Position numbers and translations under genes: made by a program. The notes under the pieces are model-generated. The model worked only from the letters and a program-made list of their open reading frames with translations. It did no database searches and was not told the DNA's origin. A stretch of 64,000 nt of DNA from Lineus longissimus (taxonomy: Eukaryota; Nemertea; Pilidiophora; Heteronemertea; Lineidae). The stretch covers positions 10,604,001 to 10,668,000 of the forward strand of contig NC_088317.1 of the NCBI RefSeq assembly GCF_910592395.1. The letters are read 5' to 3'. Every line of letters starts with the position of its first letter. Position 1 is the first letter of the stretch. This document shows, piece after piece, positions 10,616-20,305 of the stretch.

Positions 10616-11288
10616 CAACTGGTGGTTGAGTGTTCTTAGGCATCTCTGTTTTTCTGCCCTCCCTTGGAGGTGGAATATACTTCCGGACACCAACACCCCG
10701 AGGCCACACGGAGTCAACGAACAACTTTGCAAGTTGGTCTTTCGGGACAGTTACTTTAAACGATTTATGTTTAGCATCCTCATGAGAGAGGCAGTTCACA
10801 CCAAGCGCATTGAAACCATTTTCCGTTAGAAATGTCTCTAGGTCCGCTTCGCTTGTGGCTCTATCGAGCCTGAAGACGAAGAGATCCCTACCAGGGTCTG
10901 GAGCCCCCTTGATTGAACACTTGTCAGATGAGTGTTGGCCGTACACTACACGTCTTCTTTGCTGCTTTTCTTTTTTCTCAGTTTTCTTATTTTTTACAGT
11001 AGTAAATCCTTGAGAATCAACGCTAGTGTTCGAATTCAAAGATGCGTTACTACCCCTTAATTTCGTCACCGTCGGGGGAGCTAACATGTTTGACATGCCA
11101 GGGCCAGGGCCCCCGCCAGGACGCCTGCCCCTACCATGAGCACCTGATCCCCGTCCTAGGGGTGATGATGGAGGACAATATTTCGACTTATTTTTGAGGA
11201 CATCCGAAAAAGAGTTAACTGTCTTTTCGACATTTTTTGAATTATCTGGTATTTTCCAATCCTCATCGTTCCACGCGTCAATTTTCAC
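10605..11288 (-). CDS. LINE ORF1: RRM-like nucleic-acid-binding protein
   Basis: A 227-residue protein. The N-terminal half is low complexity: a Gly/Arg/Pro-rich patch (GRGSGAHGRGRRPGGGPGPG) and a lysine-rich patch (KNKKTEKKEKQQRRR). The C-terminal half is an RRM-like fold, RDLFVFRLDRATSEADLETF to FKVTVPKDQLAKLF then WPRGVGVRKY, of the type found in ORF1 proteins of several LINE clades, where it coats element RNA. It ends four bases before the LINE ORF2's preferred frame becomes the sole frame; the stop overlaps the first ORF2 ATG region. Confidence 0.8.
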   Translation of the reverse strand: MKIDAWNDEDWKIPDNSKNVEKTVNSFSDVLKNKSKYCPPSSPLGRGSGAHGRGRRPGGGPGPGMSNMLAPPTVTKLRGSNASLNSNTSVDSQGFTTVKNKKTEKKEKQQRRRVVYGQHSSDKCSIKGAPDPGRDLFVFRLDRATSEADLETFLTENGFNALGVNCLSHEDAKHKSFKVTVPKDQLAKLFVDSVWPRGVGVRKYIPPPREGRKTEMPKNTQPPVDDK

Positions 11289-11300
11289 ATTATGATATGA

Positions 11301-12557
11301 TACATAATGTACATGTATTACAGGACTTAGTGTGACTAGTATGTCTCCCTGTTTTAAAATAGAGGCCTATGAGGTTTTGTATTACTAAGGACTAGTATGT
11401 ATGTTTTGTTGTTCAGTATGTGCTTTGAATCAAAACTCAATGGCATATTACAGGACTAAAGTTGAGTGGTCTATTACTAAGTGTGCATTTGCCTTGACCA
11501 GGATAACCAATCATCGGGGTTCACTGTGTAATGATCATAATAGTCTGAATATTACTCTTAGTTCTACATATAATAAAAATCTGAGAAACACATGACTGCT
11601 TCTCTCTACTATTGACCTTGTTGTTCATTTCTTCCTTAATTCTAGCGGTATCCTCCTGGAGAACATGGCGGCATAATGAGAGGAATATGCGGTTATATTC
11701 ACATGATGGTTGAGAGTACATGTGCAAAGGCCTGTTGATGGTAGGGGCCTACTGTAACTCATTCTCTAAGCCGTCCCAACAACCCAATAGAAGAGGTTCT
11801 CAGATGAACATTGCCTTGCTATTTGTATTTTACTGTCATGAACAGCCTGGAATGGACTTGTGCAAGGAGCCAAGTACAAGCAACTCCCCCTACAACCATG
11901 CAAATTGGCCTCTCTGGGATGCATGGCTCAGAAAAGATGTTTCAATAGGTGTTCAGAGCCCTCCTGCTAAGTATTCAACATTATTGAAGACTGCATTCCA
12001 TGTTTTAGGTGTAACCGGTGTAATAGGGAAAAACAGTCCAGACGTGAAAAATCATGTAAATCATGATGGTTCTCGACGACTGTTATTCAAAGACTACACT
12101 AGCGCACAAAGTTTTGATTGCTGATTATGAAAGATGGTGTAAGTGGCCATACATCCACAAAGTTTTATTACCCAAATCCCTGTGGCAGTTGAGATTTTCG
12201 CCTTTGAAGTTGCCGACACAAAGGCCCTGTTGAGGGTGGAAGGGCTATACTTTGGCCCCTATCTCCAGAATTTCAGGATATATATTATTGGTTTTCTGGA
12301 ATTGAGCAGGCCATATGATGGGAAAGCTTGTTACAAAGGGGCAATATTGCAGCATTTGTCGTTTTTTGTTGAGGACCAATTGTAATAACCGATTGAAAAT
12401 CCTTTGAAGATAACCTCGTCGACCCCGAAATTTACAAATTGTTAGTTTACTCGATAAATAACAAATAGTTTTTTCTCATATCCTACATTTTTTCATAAGT
12501 TGGTCAAGTGTACCTGTCACCAAATTTCATTGAAATCGGTGAACCACCAGGTTATCA
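11301..12557. other. Remainder of the TTAA transposon right of the LINE
   Basis: The interior of the TTAA element resumes here. A 134-codon plus-strand frame at 11720-12124 and an acceptor-like site at 11645 may be displaced coding sequence of the element, but I recognise no domain. The last 31 bases before 12588 are the right inverted end. Confidence 0.35.
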
Positions 12558-12588
12558 CTTTTTGCATGGTCTATCCATGCAATGACAC

Positions 12589-13597
12589 TTAAGAAACGTG
12601 CCATAGTTACACTCTAATGGCCAATTTACGCCATTTGACATCTGTGACCTAGAAAAGGAGGTCAAATCCAAAAATCGTAGGACATGTGGTGTATCCTTGC
12701 TAGAAGTCCCTGCCATAAAAATTTTATCGAAAACAATTCACTCAAATGAGCAAGATATTGCACTTCTTCTTTTTTCCATTATGGCCCCCTGGTGGCCGAA
12801 TAAAGAATCAGATCAGGCCAAAATTCGGCATCAAAGGTTATCTGATGTAGGGGGTTATATGCACCAAGTTTCAAGTTCATAGCTTTACTGGTTAAGAAAC
12901 GTGCCATAGTTTACACTCTAACGGCCAATTTACGCCATCTGACGTCTGTGACCTTGAAAAGTAGGTCAAATTGAAAACTCGTAAGACATGTGATGTATTC
13001 TTCCTAAGAGTACCTACCATAAAAATGTTATCGAAAACAAGTCACTTATAAGCGAGATATCACACTTTTTAGATATCCACTTTTGGCCCCCTGGTGGCAA
13101 AGTCGAGAATCAGATCAAACTGAAATTCAGCACCAGAGGCTATGTGATACAGGGGGTTATATGTACTAAGTTTCAAGTTCATAGCTTTAGTGGTTAAGAA
13201 ACGTGCCATAGTTACACTGAAACAGCCAATTTACGCCATTTGACCTCTGTGACCTTGAAAAGTAGGTCAAATTAAAAACCCGTATGATATATGATGTATC
13301 CTTGCTATGAGTACCTACCACAAAAATTTCATTCCAAACAAGTCATTAATAAGCGAGATATCACACTTTTTAGATATCTACATTCGGCCCCCTGGTGGCC
13401 AAATTAAGAATCAGATCGACCGAAATTTAGTGTCACTGGTCATCTGACCAAGGGAGTCCTGTGTACAAAGTTACAAGTTCATAGGCTTAGCGGTTAAGAA
13501 ACGTACCACTGTTTTTGAAACAGGATACGACGACGACGACGGACGACGACGACGGACGACGGACACTGCGGTATTGTATAGACTCCCCTACGGTGAG
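12589..13597 (+). repeat. Short interspersed repeat, right part: three tandem monomers and 3' end
   Basis: Three head-to-tail monomers of about 302 bp start with GAAACGTGCCATAGTT at 12594, 12896 and 13198. Each holds, in order, a TTTGACCTCTGTGACCTTGA-type block, an AAGCGAGATAT block, the GGCCCCCTGGTGGC block and a TTCATAGCTTTA block. After the last monomer come a GACGACGAC-rich run (13524-13562) and the tail with CTCCCCTACGGTGAGCCAAAAA. The half monomer at 5436-5628 belongs to the same copy. Confidence 0.85.
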
Positions 13598-13855
13598 CCA
13601 AAAACATGCAATTTTAAAATTTATTCAGGGGCTACAACTACCCCAAGGACACGGGATATTTGTAGCCCCTGACCACGAGTATGGCATTGTCTCTCAGAGA
13701 CATTGTTTTAGATTAAGTGCCCTAAATCGCAGGCTGTAAAATTGGAAGAGGTGCCACTACAAGATGCAGGCCGGTTTTAGTGAATCTGCCTGGAAATCTC
13801 TTGCGTATCCAACATTATAGGTGAAAAAGTGGCTACAATTACCCCATTTTACCTT

Positions 13856-15273
13856 ACATGTAGACCGCGTTAACTCCACTTCTTTGCACATCATCTTTAA
13901 AAGTAATTGCATGACCTTCACATAAAGTTTTAAGCCTTGGGGTCAAACAGCCTTTGTGGTATGCAATTTCAAAGAAAATGGTAAAAATTTCTAATAACAA
14001 CATAAATCCAAGCACATTCACAAACAAGGTTGCAAATTATACACCCGATTCCTTCATATGACAGTACTGTAGAGCCTCTCCTTCGGGAGACCTCTGTGAG
14101 TCGGACATTGAGTTGTTTGTCCCCTTGTGCTCTAATAACAAAGAATAAAGATTGGTGAGTAATAGCACAACCAAATGCTAACTAACTAAGGAAGGGATGT
14201 ACACTGTCACTGCATCCTCAAACACAACTTTCCATCAATGTTGGCAAATAAAAATTACCTCCACAAAAATACCTTAAAGGAGATTGCTCGTCAATCCACG
14301 TGACTATCAGAGACACCTGCAGTGAAAATATTCAACTACTTCGGTTTCCATATAAGGGATAGTCATTAGCATATTTCTACTACAATGTTTACTATGAGTC
14401 TAAGCACGTGGGTCACCCAGGTGGCTCCGCAAGCGAGGTAACTTGACGAGGCATGGTGTTATACTATAATAGTACCTTACGAATCCGCATGGAGCGCGTT
14501 ATCGATAATGGTCGCAAATAATGTCAAAAACATAAAAAGTTATCGTAAATATTGTTATATTTCTGGATATTGGAGTATGTAAATGATAAGGAGACCTAAA
14601 CCAATGACAGACCAGTATCCTATGAACCTTACTAGTGATTTGGGGTTCTTGAAACTCCTTAGATTTATCAATGAAAGCTTATTCCCGCCTTAGGTTTTTA
14701 CCGGGCCATTCATAGCACACCAATTTCTTAAGCGTTTTAACGAGAACTGTCCTTTAAGGTATTATAATGAAGTAATCAGTGTTCTCGCCAGGATTTCAAT
14801 CAGCTCCTATATATGTGCCGCAGGCGCATTTTTGGCGGGGGGGGGGGTCTGGCGGCCCTCCCCCAGAAAAATTTTGTAACCTAGATGCTCTGAGGTGCAA
14901 TTTCAGGCCTAATTCTAATGATATAAAACGACATTGTAGCGTTAGTATCGTAGGCAAAACATTTTGCTTCACAGCAATTCGCGGCGTCACATCGGTCGGC
15001 GGGGGGACGCATGGCAGGGGATCCACGTAAATACTAGTATTCAAACCATACTAGTATTCAAACCATACGCAGGGCTGTTTACTTGTACGTTTCAACCGTA
15101 TTTTGTAAGTTTTCGGATGTTCGTGCAGCGCTGTACGGTCGGGTACACTACATTATACGGAAAGATAAAAAGTTGTGTTTGTACGGGCACTCAACATAAA
15201 ATAACCACCTGAAGACAGTTTATACGATAAAAAAGTGAAGTTGTACGAATAAAAAATTCACGGGTTCCAAAAC
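13856..15273. other. Intron; G-rich dispersed fragment at about 14770-15030
   Basis: Mostly featureless intron. Around 14830-14880 a run of ten G precedes CTGGCGGCCCTCCCCC, a layout seen in many low-complexity invertebrate repeats. No coding or RNA gene is supported. Confidence 0.35.
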
Positions 15274-15310
15274 AAGAGGCCCAAGGGCCTGGCGCTCAGC
15301 TGGATGACCT
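15274..15310 (+). repeat. 5' terminus of a short interspersed repeat
   Basis: Carries AACAAGAGGCCCAAGGGCCT followed by GGCGCTCAGCTG, the start signature also found at 18760, 35230, 41547 and 46547. The inner GCTCAGCTG is the inverse of the CAGCTGAGC that closes elements of this kind. Confidence 0.65.
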
Positions 15311-15844
15311 AATAACATAGGACTGAGGGTGTAAAGTAGTAAATATCGGCTTTATACTACTGTTTGAAGGTCAAGAGAACATGTTATACCACTAAAATTT
15401 CCAATGCAGAGCTGCCAGCTGGATGAAATATGATTGAACTAATCATCCATGGTATGTAAATATTACAGGAGGCAACGGAAGATATCCCTAGTTCAGTATG
15501 CTGTATCGGTAGCTTTACAGAAAAGAAGTGTCAGAGAGGATGAGACTTCTCCATGGACAACTGTGGTGTATCCAGGCTGGGTTGTACAGCACAAGGATAC
15601 AAAATGCTGTCTGTAATTGAGAGGTATCCTGATTTAACAGAGGTCAAAATAAATAGAAATGACCAGTTTGGGACTAATACCACTGTCTTTTTTTTTAATA
15701 AGGTAGAGATTACAGGAGTCAACAAAATTAATTTTATTGAGAGAAATTGACCTGTCCTGCAGGTGGTTGGAATTTACAATACAAAGGGTCGTTTTTCATG
15801 ACATTGTGCTCTACTGCGTATCCCTAGTGAGTTGATCGGGAACC

Positions 15845-16782
15845 AATCTATCCTTGGCGCAGACAGGTTTAAATTGGCTATATCTTGAATAGATTGAATT
15901 GCGATGAAAATCTAATGCAATAAAGGAGCAATATCGAAGAGACAAATTAATCAAACCAATTGTCCACAGACTCGGACCCTGAAATGGCGTGATGTATGCG
16001 TGCATATAAAAGTATATCAATTGGTCCGATAGAGATGATGAGGCAATGTCAATATGCCTTGTTCCTTAGTCAGCAATATGCCCCTTTTTATACGGCGAAG
16101 AAGGAGAACCCAATAGGCCTTCACATGTCGGCTTCCAAATGGCTCGAACCAACTGTTCTATCACTACTACAAATTTAAAATGCGTGCTCCTCCTACATGT
16201 AGCAATGTCTCGGCCAAAAAGGCACTTAGTCGACAGGCAAGCTAGAAGTTCAGCACCGTGAGCAGCTCCTTGGTAAGGCCATGTCAGGTTCCGCGCGCCT
16301 CTTAAGATACTTCAAGTATTGAAAGCTGTGGTGAGCACATAAAGATAAAAAGACCATGTCCATGGTCAGCTTAATTTGAAAATCCCTTCATAATCAAGGG
16401 CTACCTCTGACTAAAACAGCACCCATAAACAATAGACCACCAATTTGACCCCAGCTCCTAACTGCGGGAAAACCCAAGTCCAGCAACCAAAAGTACCAAA
16501 AATACATTTTTGTTTACATTTGAACTGCACACATGCGTTTGTTTACAATTTCATTTCCCGCGAAATCTCGAAAATCAGGTGACCTGCAATCGTGGATTGA
16601 AAATAACATTAACCTGGGTTCAGCAGGTCAGCAGGTATACCAGCTGTTCCAATCATCCCCCCACAGCCAGCTATTCAAAAGGTAGTGTTATTCACCCCAC
16701 AGGGAGTGCAGGTAATTGATTAAGCCCCTGCATAACTTAACAGCAATGGCTTGGCTTCTGTGAGTGTTAAGGAGAATTGACA
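15845..16782. repeat. Dispersed repeat, partner of the insertion at 60176-61400
   Basis: Matches 60190-61232 with scattered substitutions. Shared blocks include GGCTATATCTTGAATA, GGCTTCCAAATGGCTCGAACC, CTAACTGCGGGAAAACCCAA and GCATAACTTAACAGCAATGG. This copy lacks the outer ends present at 60176 and 61400 and lacks the 118-bp internal duplication, so it is a truncated older copy. Just beyond 16782 a different repeat (ATGGGAGTAGCATTATTG) begins that recurs near 35908. Confidence 0.8.
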
Positions 16783-18540
16783 GTTTTTTTTATGGGAGTA
16801 GCATTATTGTGTTGCTTAAAACGTCTACTTTTTACTCATGTAAGAATCATAGTACTAATAATAACTTCAACTTATTTTCTGGTTATGATAACACAACACG
16901 CATCTTCATGATCATGATCTTTCTCAAACTAACTGAATGACCTAATCGCCTTGGACGCACAACCACATATCAATCCGCCCCGACGATCGACACATCCATT
17001 CGATTCGATAACACTCGATAAAGTTTGATAAATAAACAAAGTTTTTTCGCTTTTAGCTGTCAACATCAATGGCAGAATAGTAGAACTATTAGAACTAATT
17101 TCAGAAGTTTCCAATAGTTTGAACACAAATCAGAACATCACCCATTAGCTGGACTCAGATCTGCATAAATTACGATAAATAATGAGGTCGTCGCTTCAAT
17201 TTCGCAAAGAAAGTTGACTCCATTCGAAGGTTGTTTTGACCAAATTCCGTTGAACTCATCGTTATGAGTGCATTTGAACACATTCTTGTTGATCTTTTCT
17301 ATAAACGTGTGAAGTTTCGTACCAAAATACATTTATGTAAAGGCTTAAATAAGAAAATTTTTCACTTACAAAATCATCGCTCCGGTAGAAATAAAAATGG
17401 CACCGCCATTTTTTTGACGATAGTACTCCAGGTAACCTCGGCGGGAAATTCAAAGCGGAATCATCCGGGGTCAAAAAACAGTTTTGCTCACTACCGCCAA
17501 CTGGTGATATAAATCGACACTAATCTATTTTATATCAAAACTTCTGTATCATGAAGACCTTTTCAACTTTATTTCAAGCTTTTATCTGCTGGAATAGAGC
17601 GTCGTTTGATCCCGTTGTACCCTGTATATCAATTGAAAGAGATTTTACGCCGACAGCTATTATCATCAACCTGCGTCACACCTGCAAGCACACTAGTTTA
17701 GTCTACGATCTCTTTTTATCATAATTAAAAACCACCGCCCCGCTCTGCCGCTAGCCGATCGTACAGGTGCGCTTTTGTCCACTCCCTTGACCTCGTTGCC
17801 GAGGCTACGGGTGATTGTTATTGGCCGACCGTCATCTGCCGGAACACGTGGATAGTAATGGGAGTACTGCTGTACCGGGTAATTGAGATGGCTGGCAGTC
17901 GGGTTGCGGTGGGATAATGATCATTGAGTGACGGCGGAATGTTTATATGCGATATTTACGGCTGTGCTTGTGTAACTATTGGCTTGGATTTAAGCATGGC
18001 GGAGGTGAATTTAAAGAGGGCGGCTGCAAATTTAACAGGGCGGGCTAATTTTAGATGGGGCGCATTTTCACTGCTCAAATTTAAACGAGGCGCTAGCGCC
18101 CCGTTTATATGGCCTGGCAAGAACACTGGTAATTTCAAATGCACCAACGCCAAGTCCCATGGGTGATGCTTACATGTATGCATAATGTCTGAAAGAAACA
18201 ACTCCCAATTAATAGAATTATGAAGAGAGTGGCAGCCACAATCAGAGTAAAGCACTGATGTTACTGAGTTGAGCATAAAAATGTGCTTAAAATTCCATTT
18301 TGGAAATTCTAATAATTTTCTTTGAAAGAGCATCACAAAAGCTGTTTGAGCCGCAGGCTTGAAACTTTGTGTGTAGATGTACATCCAATAGACATAATAT
18401 GCACCAAATTTAGACTTGAAACCTCACTAATCATGAAAAATACAAACTTTTATTGGTAGCATTCTTTTGGGTCACCCTGTACTACAATAGAATAGAATGA
18501 ATAGAATAGAGTAGAATCTTCTTGCTCAAATAGAAACAAA
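16783..18540. other. Intron with diffuse repeat fragments
   Basis: A block at 16788-16850 is similar to 35906-35975. Otherwise no gene, RNA or bounded repeat is supported in this stretch. Confidence 0.35.
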
Positions 18541-18758
18541 ACGTGCCACCTGTCGGTGATTTAATGAACTTTGACCTCTGTGACCTTGAAAAGTACGTCA
18601 AATCAAAAACCCGGGTAACATGTGATTTAACCTTATCAGATACACCCACCATAAAAATTTCGTCACGCTACGTACGACCATTAGCTTCAAAAAGGTAAAA
18701 AACCAATTTCCAAGATGGCCGCCTGGAGGCCAGAAAGTAGGTCATATCGCGAAAAAAG
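18541..18758 (+). repeat. Short-repeat monomer fragment
   Basis: Contains ACGTGCCACC, TTTGACCTCTGTGACCTTGA at 18571-18590 and a diverged GGCCGCCTGGAGGCC block near 18718, in the order of the monomers at 12589-13508. It is interrupted at 18759 by a fresh 5' terminus of the same superfamily. Confidence 0.65.
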
Positions 18759-18975
18759 AACAAGAGGCCCAAGGGCCTGGCGCTCAGCTGAAATGGATAG
18801 GTGAAGGCAAGGGTCAAGTGTGTGTCGGTACCGTTATCATGAGGCAACGAAGAAGATAAAGAGTTGGTTAACAAAATGAACTTTATTGGTGCGGCAGATA
18901 TTTGATGCCTTTCGGCAGATATTGAAGCGCCTTGAGCAGATATTTGTTGCCTTGCGGCAGATATTTGATAACGCT
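18759..18975 (+). repeat. Short interspersed repeat 5' terminus with a 21-bp minisatellite
   Basis: Begins AACAAGAGGCCCAAGGGCCT GGCGCTCAGCTG. At about 18889-18972 four imperfect copies of a 21-bp unit (GCGGCAGATATTTGATGCCTT) follow one another, which explains the repetitive short open frames on both strands here. Confidence 0.65.
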
Positions 18976-19136
18976 CTCCAGGAATGGAAAGCAGTAAAAC
19001 GAGTAAGCACACCTTACTCTGAATGTGGGAACAGCAAGTGCTTTCCTGGACTTGAAATGTGCCAACGACTCCTCTTGCAATAACCAACAACAGTTAATCT
19101 GTAAAAAAAGAGAAGAGAAATTAACACTGACTGAAT

Positions 19137-20160
19137 AAATGAAATGGCCAGGGCCATTGTGCTCACCTCATGTGGAGGAAAGATGGATAAAGAGCATGGT
19201 ATTGTGTCATGTAGTGTTAGGTTTGATGTAGGTCCAAGCAATTACAATTTCCCCAAAATGGCCAATTTACAGTACATTCGACCTCTGTGACCTTGAAAAG
19301 TTGGTCAAATCAAAGAAGACCCGGGTGATACATTGAATGGTTGTTAGAATTAGATGTACCTATGATATAAAATTGGTGCCAATCGGGTACTAGGAATAAT
19401 GGCATTTTGATGAATTTAGGATTTGGCCCCTCCCTGGAGGCCAAACGGCAAATCAGATCGCACCAAACTTCGGTACCTGAGATCACCTGACCAAAGGGTA
19501 CATGTGTACTTAATTTGTGATCAATAGTCATTGCAGTTAAGAAACGTGCCATAGTTACGTCCTGACGGCGAATTTACGTCATTTGACCTCTGTGACCTTG
19601 ACAAGAAGGTCAAATTAAAAACCTGTGTGACATATACTGTATGGTGGTTAGATGTACCCATGATATCAAATTGGTGGCAATCGGGCAAGAAGTTAAGGAA
19701 TTATCACATTTTTAAGGTTTTTGGATTTTGCCCCCTGGTGGTCAAGTGGTGAATCATATTGGACCAAACTTCGGTCCCTGAGATCACCTGACAAATGTGT
19801 ATCAAATTTGGTATCAATAGTCATTGCAGTTTAGAAACGTGCCATCGTTACATCCTAACGGCCAATTTACACCATTTGACCTCTGTGACCTTGAAAAGGA
19901 GGTCAAATCAAAAACCCGGAGGGTATATGATGCACCTTTGCTAGAAGTACCTACCATATTTTTTTCAAAATTTCCCGACTACTATTAAGGGAGATATGGC
20001 ATATTTTCACTTTTAACGTTTGGCCCCCTGGTGGCCAAACCATGAAACGAATCGGACTGAAACTTGGTCTCCAAGGTGTCATTACATAAGGGTACATGTG
20101 TACCAAGTTTCAACTCAATAGCTCTAACAGTTACGAAACGTGCCCTGCTAACGGACGACG

Positions 20161-20225
<65 letters not shown>

Positions 20226-20305
20226 ACGACGACGACGACGACGACGACGGACGACGGACGCCACGGTATGGGATAAGCTCACCTCTGCTAAGAGGTGAGC
20301 TAAAA
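19137..20305 (+). repeat. Complete short interspersed repeat: terminus, three monomers, GAC array, hairpin tail
   Basis: The best preserved copy. The 5' signature GGCCAGGGCCATTGTGCTCACCT (19146-19168) is followed by three monomers at about 19240, 19546 and 19848, each with the GTGACCTTGA block and a GGCCCC/GCCCCCTGG block. Then come a long GAC trinucleotide array and the 3' hairpin CTCACCTCT-GCTA-AGAGGTGAG ending GCTAAAA. The 5' GCTCACCT is the inverse of the AGGTGAGC in the 3' hairpin. The ending (GC-rich hairpin followed by CTAA) is reminiscent of Helitron-type 3' ends, but the 5' end does not prove that class. Confidence 0.75.
20149..20258. repeat. GAC trinucleotide microsatellite
   Basis: About 30 near-perfect GAC units with a few GGAC interruptions. 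It reads as poly-Arg, poly-Thr, poly-Asp, poly-Ser or poly-Val in different frames, so open frames across it are meaningless. It is an expansion of the shorter GAC run present in every tail of this repeat family. Confidence 0.95.

Larger units (their letters stand above)
7448..11300 (-). mobile_element. LINE (non-LTR retrotransposon) with ORF1 and ORF2
   Basis: A near full-length element on the minus strand: ORF1 at 10605-11288, ORF2 at 7580-10615, a short 3' UTR, and a 3' tail of about six ATTT/AAAT units at 7449-7473 (plus-strand TTATTTATTT). Both frames are open over their whole length, so the copy is young or recently active. The 5' border is set only by the start of ORF1 and is uncertain by tens of bases. 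I did not find a clear target duplication. Confidence 0.9.
5629..12588. mobile_element. DNA transposon with TTAA target duplication (Kolobok/piggyBac-type insertion)
   Basis: The ends are inverted: GTGTCATTGCATG then GGACCATGCAAAAA at 5629-5663, and the complementary TTTTTGCATGG then CATGCAATGACAC at 12558-12588. Both sides are flanked by TTAA (5625-5628 and 12589-12592). The insertion interrupts a repeat monomer whose uninterrupted copies read TTAAGAAACGTGCC across this point, so the empty site is directly known. TTAA duplication is typical of the Kolobok and piggyBac superfamilies; the end sequence does not settle which. Likely exons lie at 6445-6837, 7051-7124 and 7241-7447. A full LINE (7448-11300) has landed inside, so the element is disabled and without it would be about 3.1 kb. 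Confidence 0.85.
4165..13855. mobile_element. Candidate outer DNA element bounded by 25-bp inverted repeats
   Basis: Positions 4165-4189 and 13831-13855 are inverted copies of one another with a single mismatch over 25 bp (outer ends AAGGTAAAATGGGGTA). Near both ends the motif TGTAGCCC(C) recurs: at 4183, 4199 and 4576 on the left and around 13630, 13660 and 13830 on the right, in both orientations, as subterminal repeats of a DNA transposon would. The interval contains the nested insertions described below, so the original element would be only about 1.7 kb. I see no convincing target duplication and no transposase outside the inner elements, so this is a candidate. Confidence 0.4.

Noticed and set aside
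18668-19090. A protein with ISAxRQQISA repeats
   Set aside because: The repeats derive from a 21-bp minisatellite that is open on both strands.
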